Of a stretch of DNA of 31,189 bases, positions 31,053-31,189 are shown piece after piece (position 1 is the stretch's first letter; every line of letters starts with the position of its first letter). The notes under the pieces are model-generated. The model was not told the origin of the DNA and made no database searches. It saw nothing but the letters and a program-made list of their open reading frames with translations. This stretch comes from Stagnihabitans sp038231775. Its GTDB lineage: Bacteria > Pseudomonadota > Alphaproteobacteria > Rhodobacterales > Rhodobacteraceae. The translations under genes and the position numbers were made by a program. The stretch is from NCBI GenBank assembly GCA_038231775.1, contig JBBRKS010000032.1:1-31189 (forward strand). Direction: 5' to 3'.

Positions 31053-31189
31053 GTAAGCGGTGCCTGAAGGCCGTCGGGATTTCAGCTTGACGTTTTTCAG
31101 AATGCCCATGGCATAAGGTCATCGACGCGCGACTTTGGGTGTTTGTTGGCGATGGCGGTGAGGGTTGTGCGCAGGTAGGCGTAGGGGTC
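31053..31189 (-). mobile_element. IS66-family element, end and partial transposase
   Basis: On the minus strand the frame from the window edge to a TGA at 31097-31099 encodes DPYAYLRTTLTAIANKHPKS and RVDDLMPWAF, matching the C-terminus of IS66-family transposases. After the stop comes the element end, which begins on the plus strand with GTAAGCGGTGCCTGAAGGCC at 31053, the GTAAGCG start typical of IS66 ends. The remaining element lies outside the window. It truncates the dehydrogenase gene. Confidence 0.78.

Overview
The window looks like accessory DNA from a high-GC alphaproteobacterium, most likely a Rhodobacteraceae relative (Paracoccus/Rhodobacter-like). This is inferred from base composition, the HTH_36 and DUF6362 replication-type genes, and the insertion-sequence types. 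No rRNA, tRNA or housekeeping gene is visible, so placement finer than family is not possible.

Region A (1-9.6 kb) is an integrative or plasmid-like module. On the minus strand lie an unknown 197-aa protein, a P4-type tyrosine integrase and a BcgI-like restriction-modification pair. The specificity gene of that pair is cut off by an IS630-family end at the left edge. Divergently, on the plus strand, run an AlpA/excisionase-like regulator, a 64-aa protein, a lambda-O-like winged-helix gene, a DUF6362 gene and a second paralogous winged-helix gene. Each winged-helix gene carries its own palindromic iterons in the middle of its coding sequence, followed by the same 18-base sequence, which is the layout expected of an initiator gene with its origin inside it. 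A 49-bp element stands at the same distance upstream of both int and the alpA-like gene. The int/alpA/rep layout resembles P4-like or PICI-like satellites. Three small unknown genes close the region.

Region B (9.8-10.5 kb) is a VapBC toxin-antitoxin pair. A 20-bp perfect palindrome that resembles fused IS6-family ends separates it from the next block.

Region C (10.6-20.5 kb) is a dense minus-strand block of detoxification and redox genes: a Tat-exported metallo-beta-lactamase-fold enzyme, a YgiN-like monooxygenase, three glutathione S-transferases, an FMN reductase, a Rieske-like protein, DoxX, a PPOX-fold flavoprotein, a DUF1348 protein, an exported alpha/beta hydrolase and an AhpD-like protein. 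Two TetR regulators (one broken by an in-frame stop) and a divergent LysR regulator are associated. A response to electrophiles or quinones is inferred. The Rieske-like protein lacks one histidine ligand.

Region D (20.5-28.7 kb) holds a Met-rich exported protein, a cytochrome b and a periplasmic molybdopterin oxidoreductase in an operon. Next come a frameshifted tautomerase, a RidA protein, a DUF4386 membrane protein with its LysR regulator, and a DUF2798/MFS transporter pair.

Region E (28.7 kb to the end) is insertion-sequence-rich: a complete IS5-family element with CTAA target duplications, a decayed zinc-binding dehydrogenase/DUF2867 locus, and an IS66-family end that truncates that locus and runs off the window.
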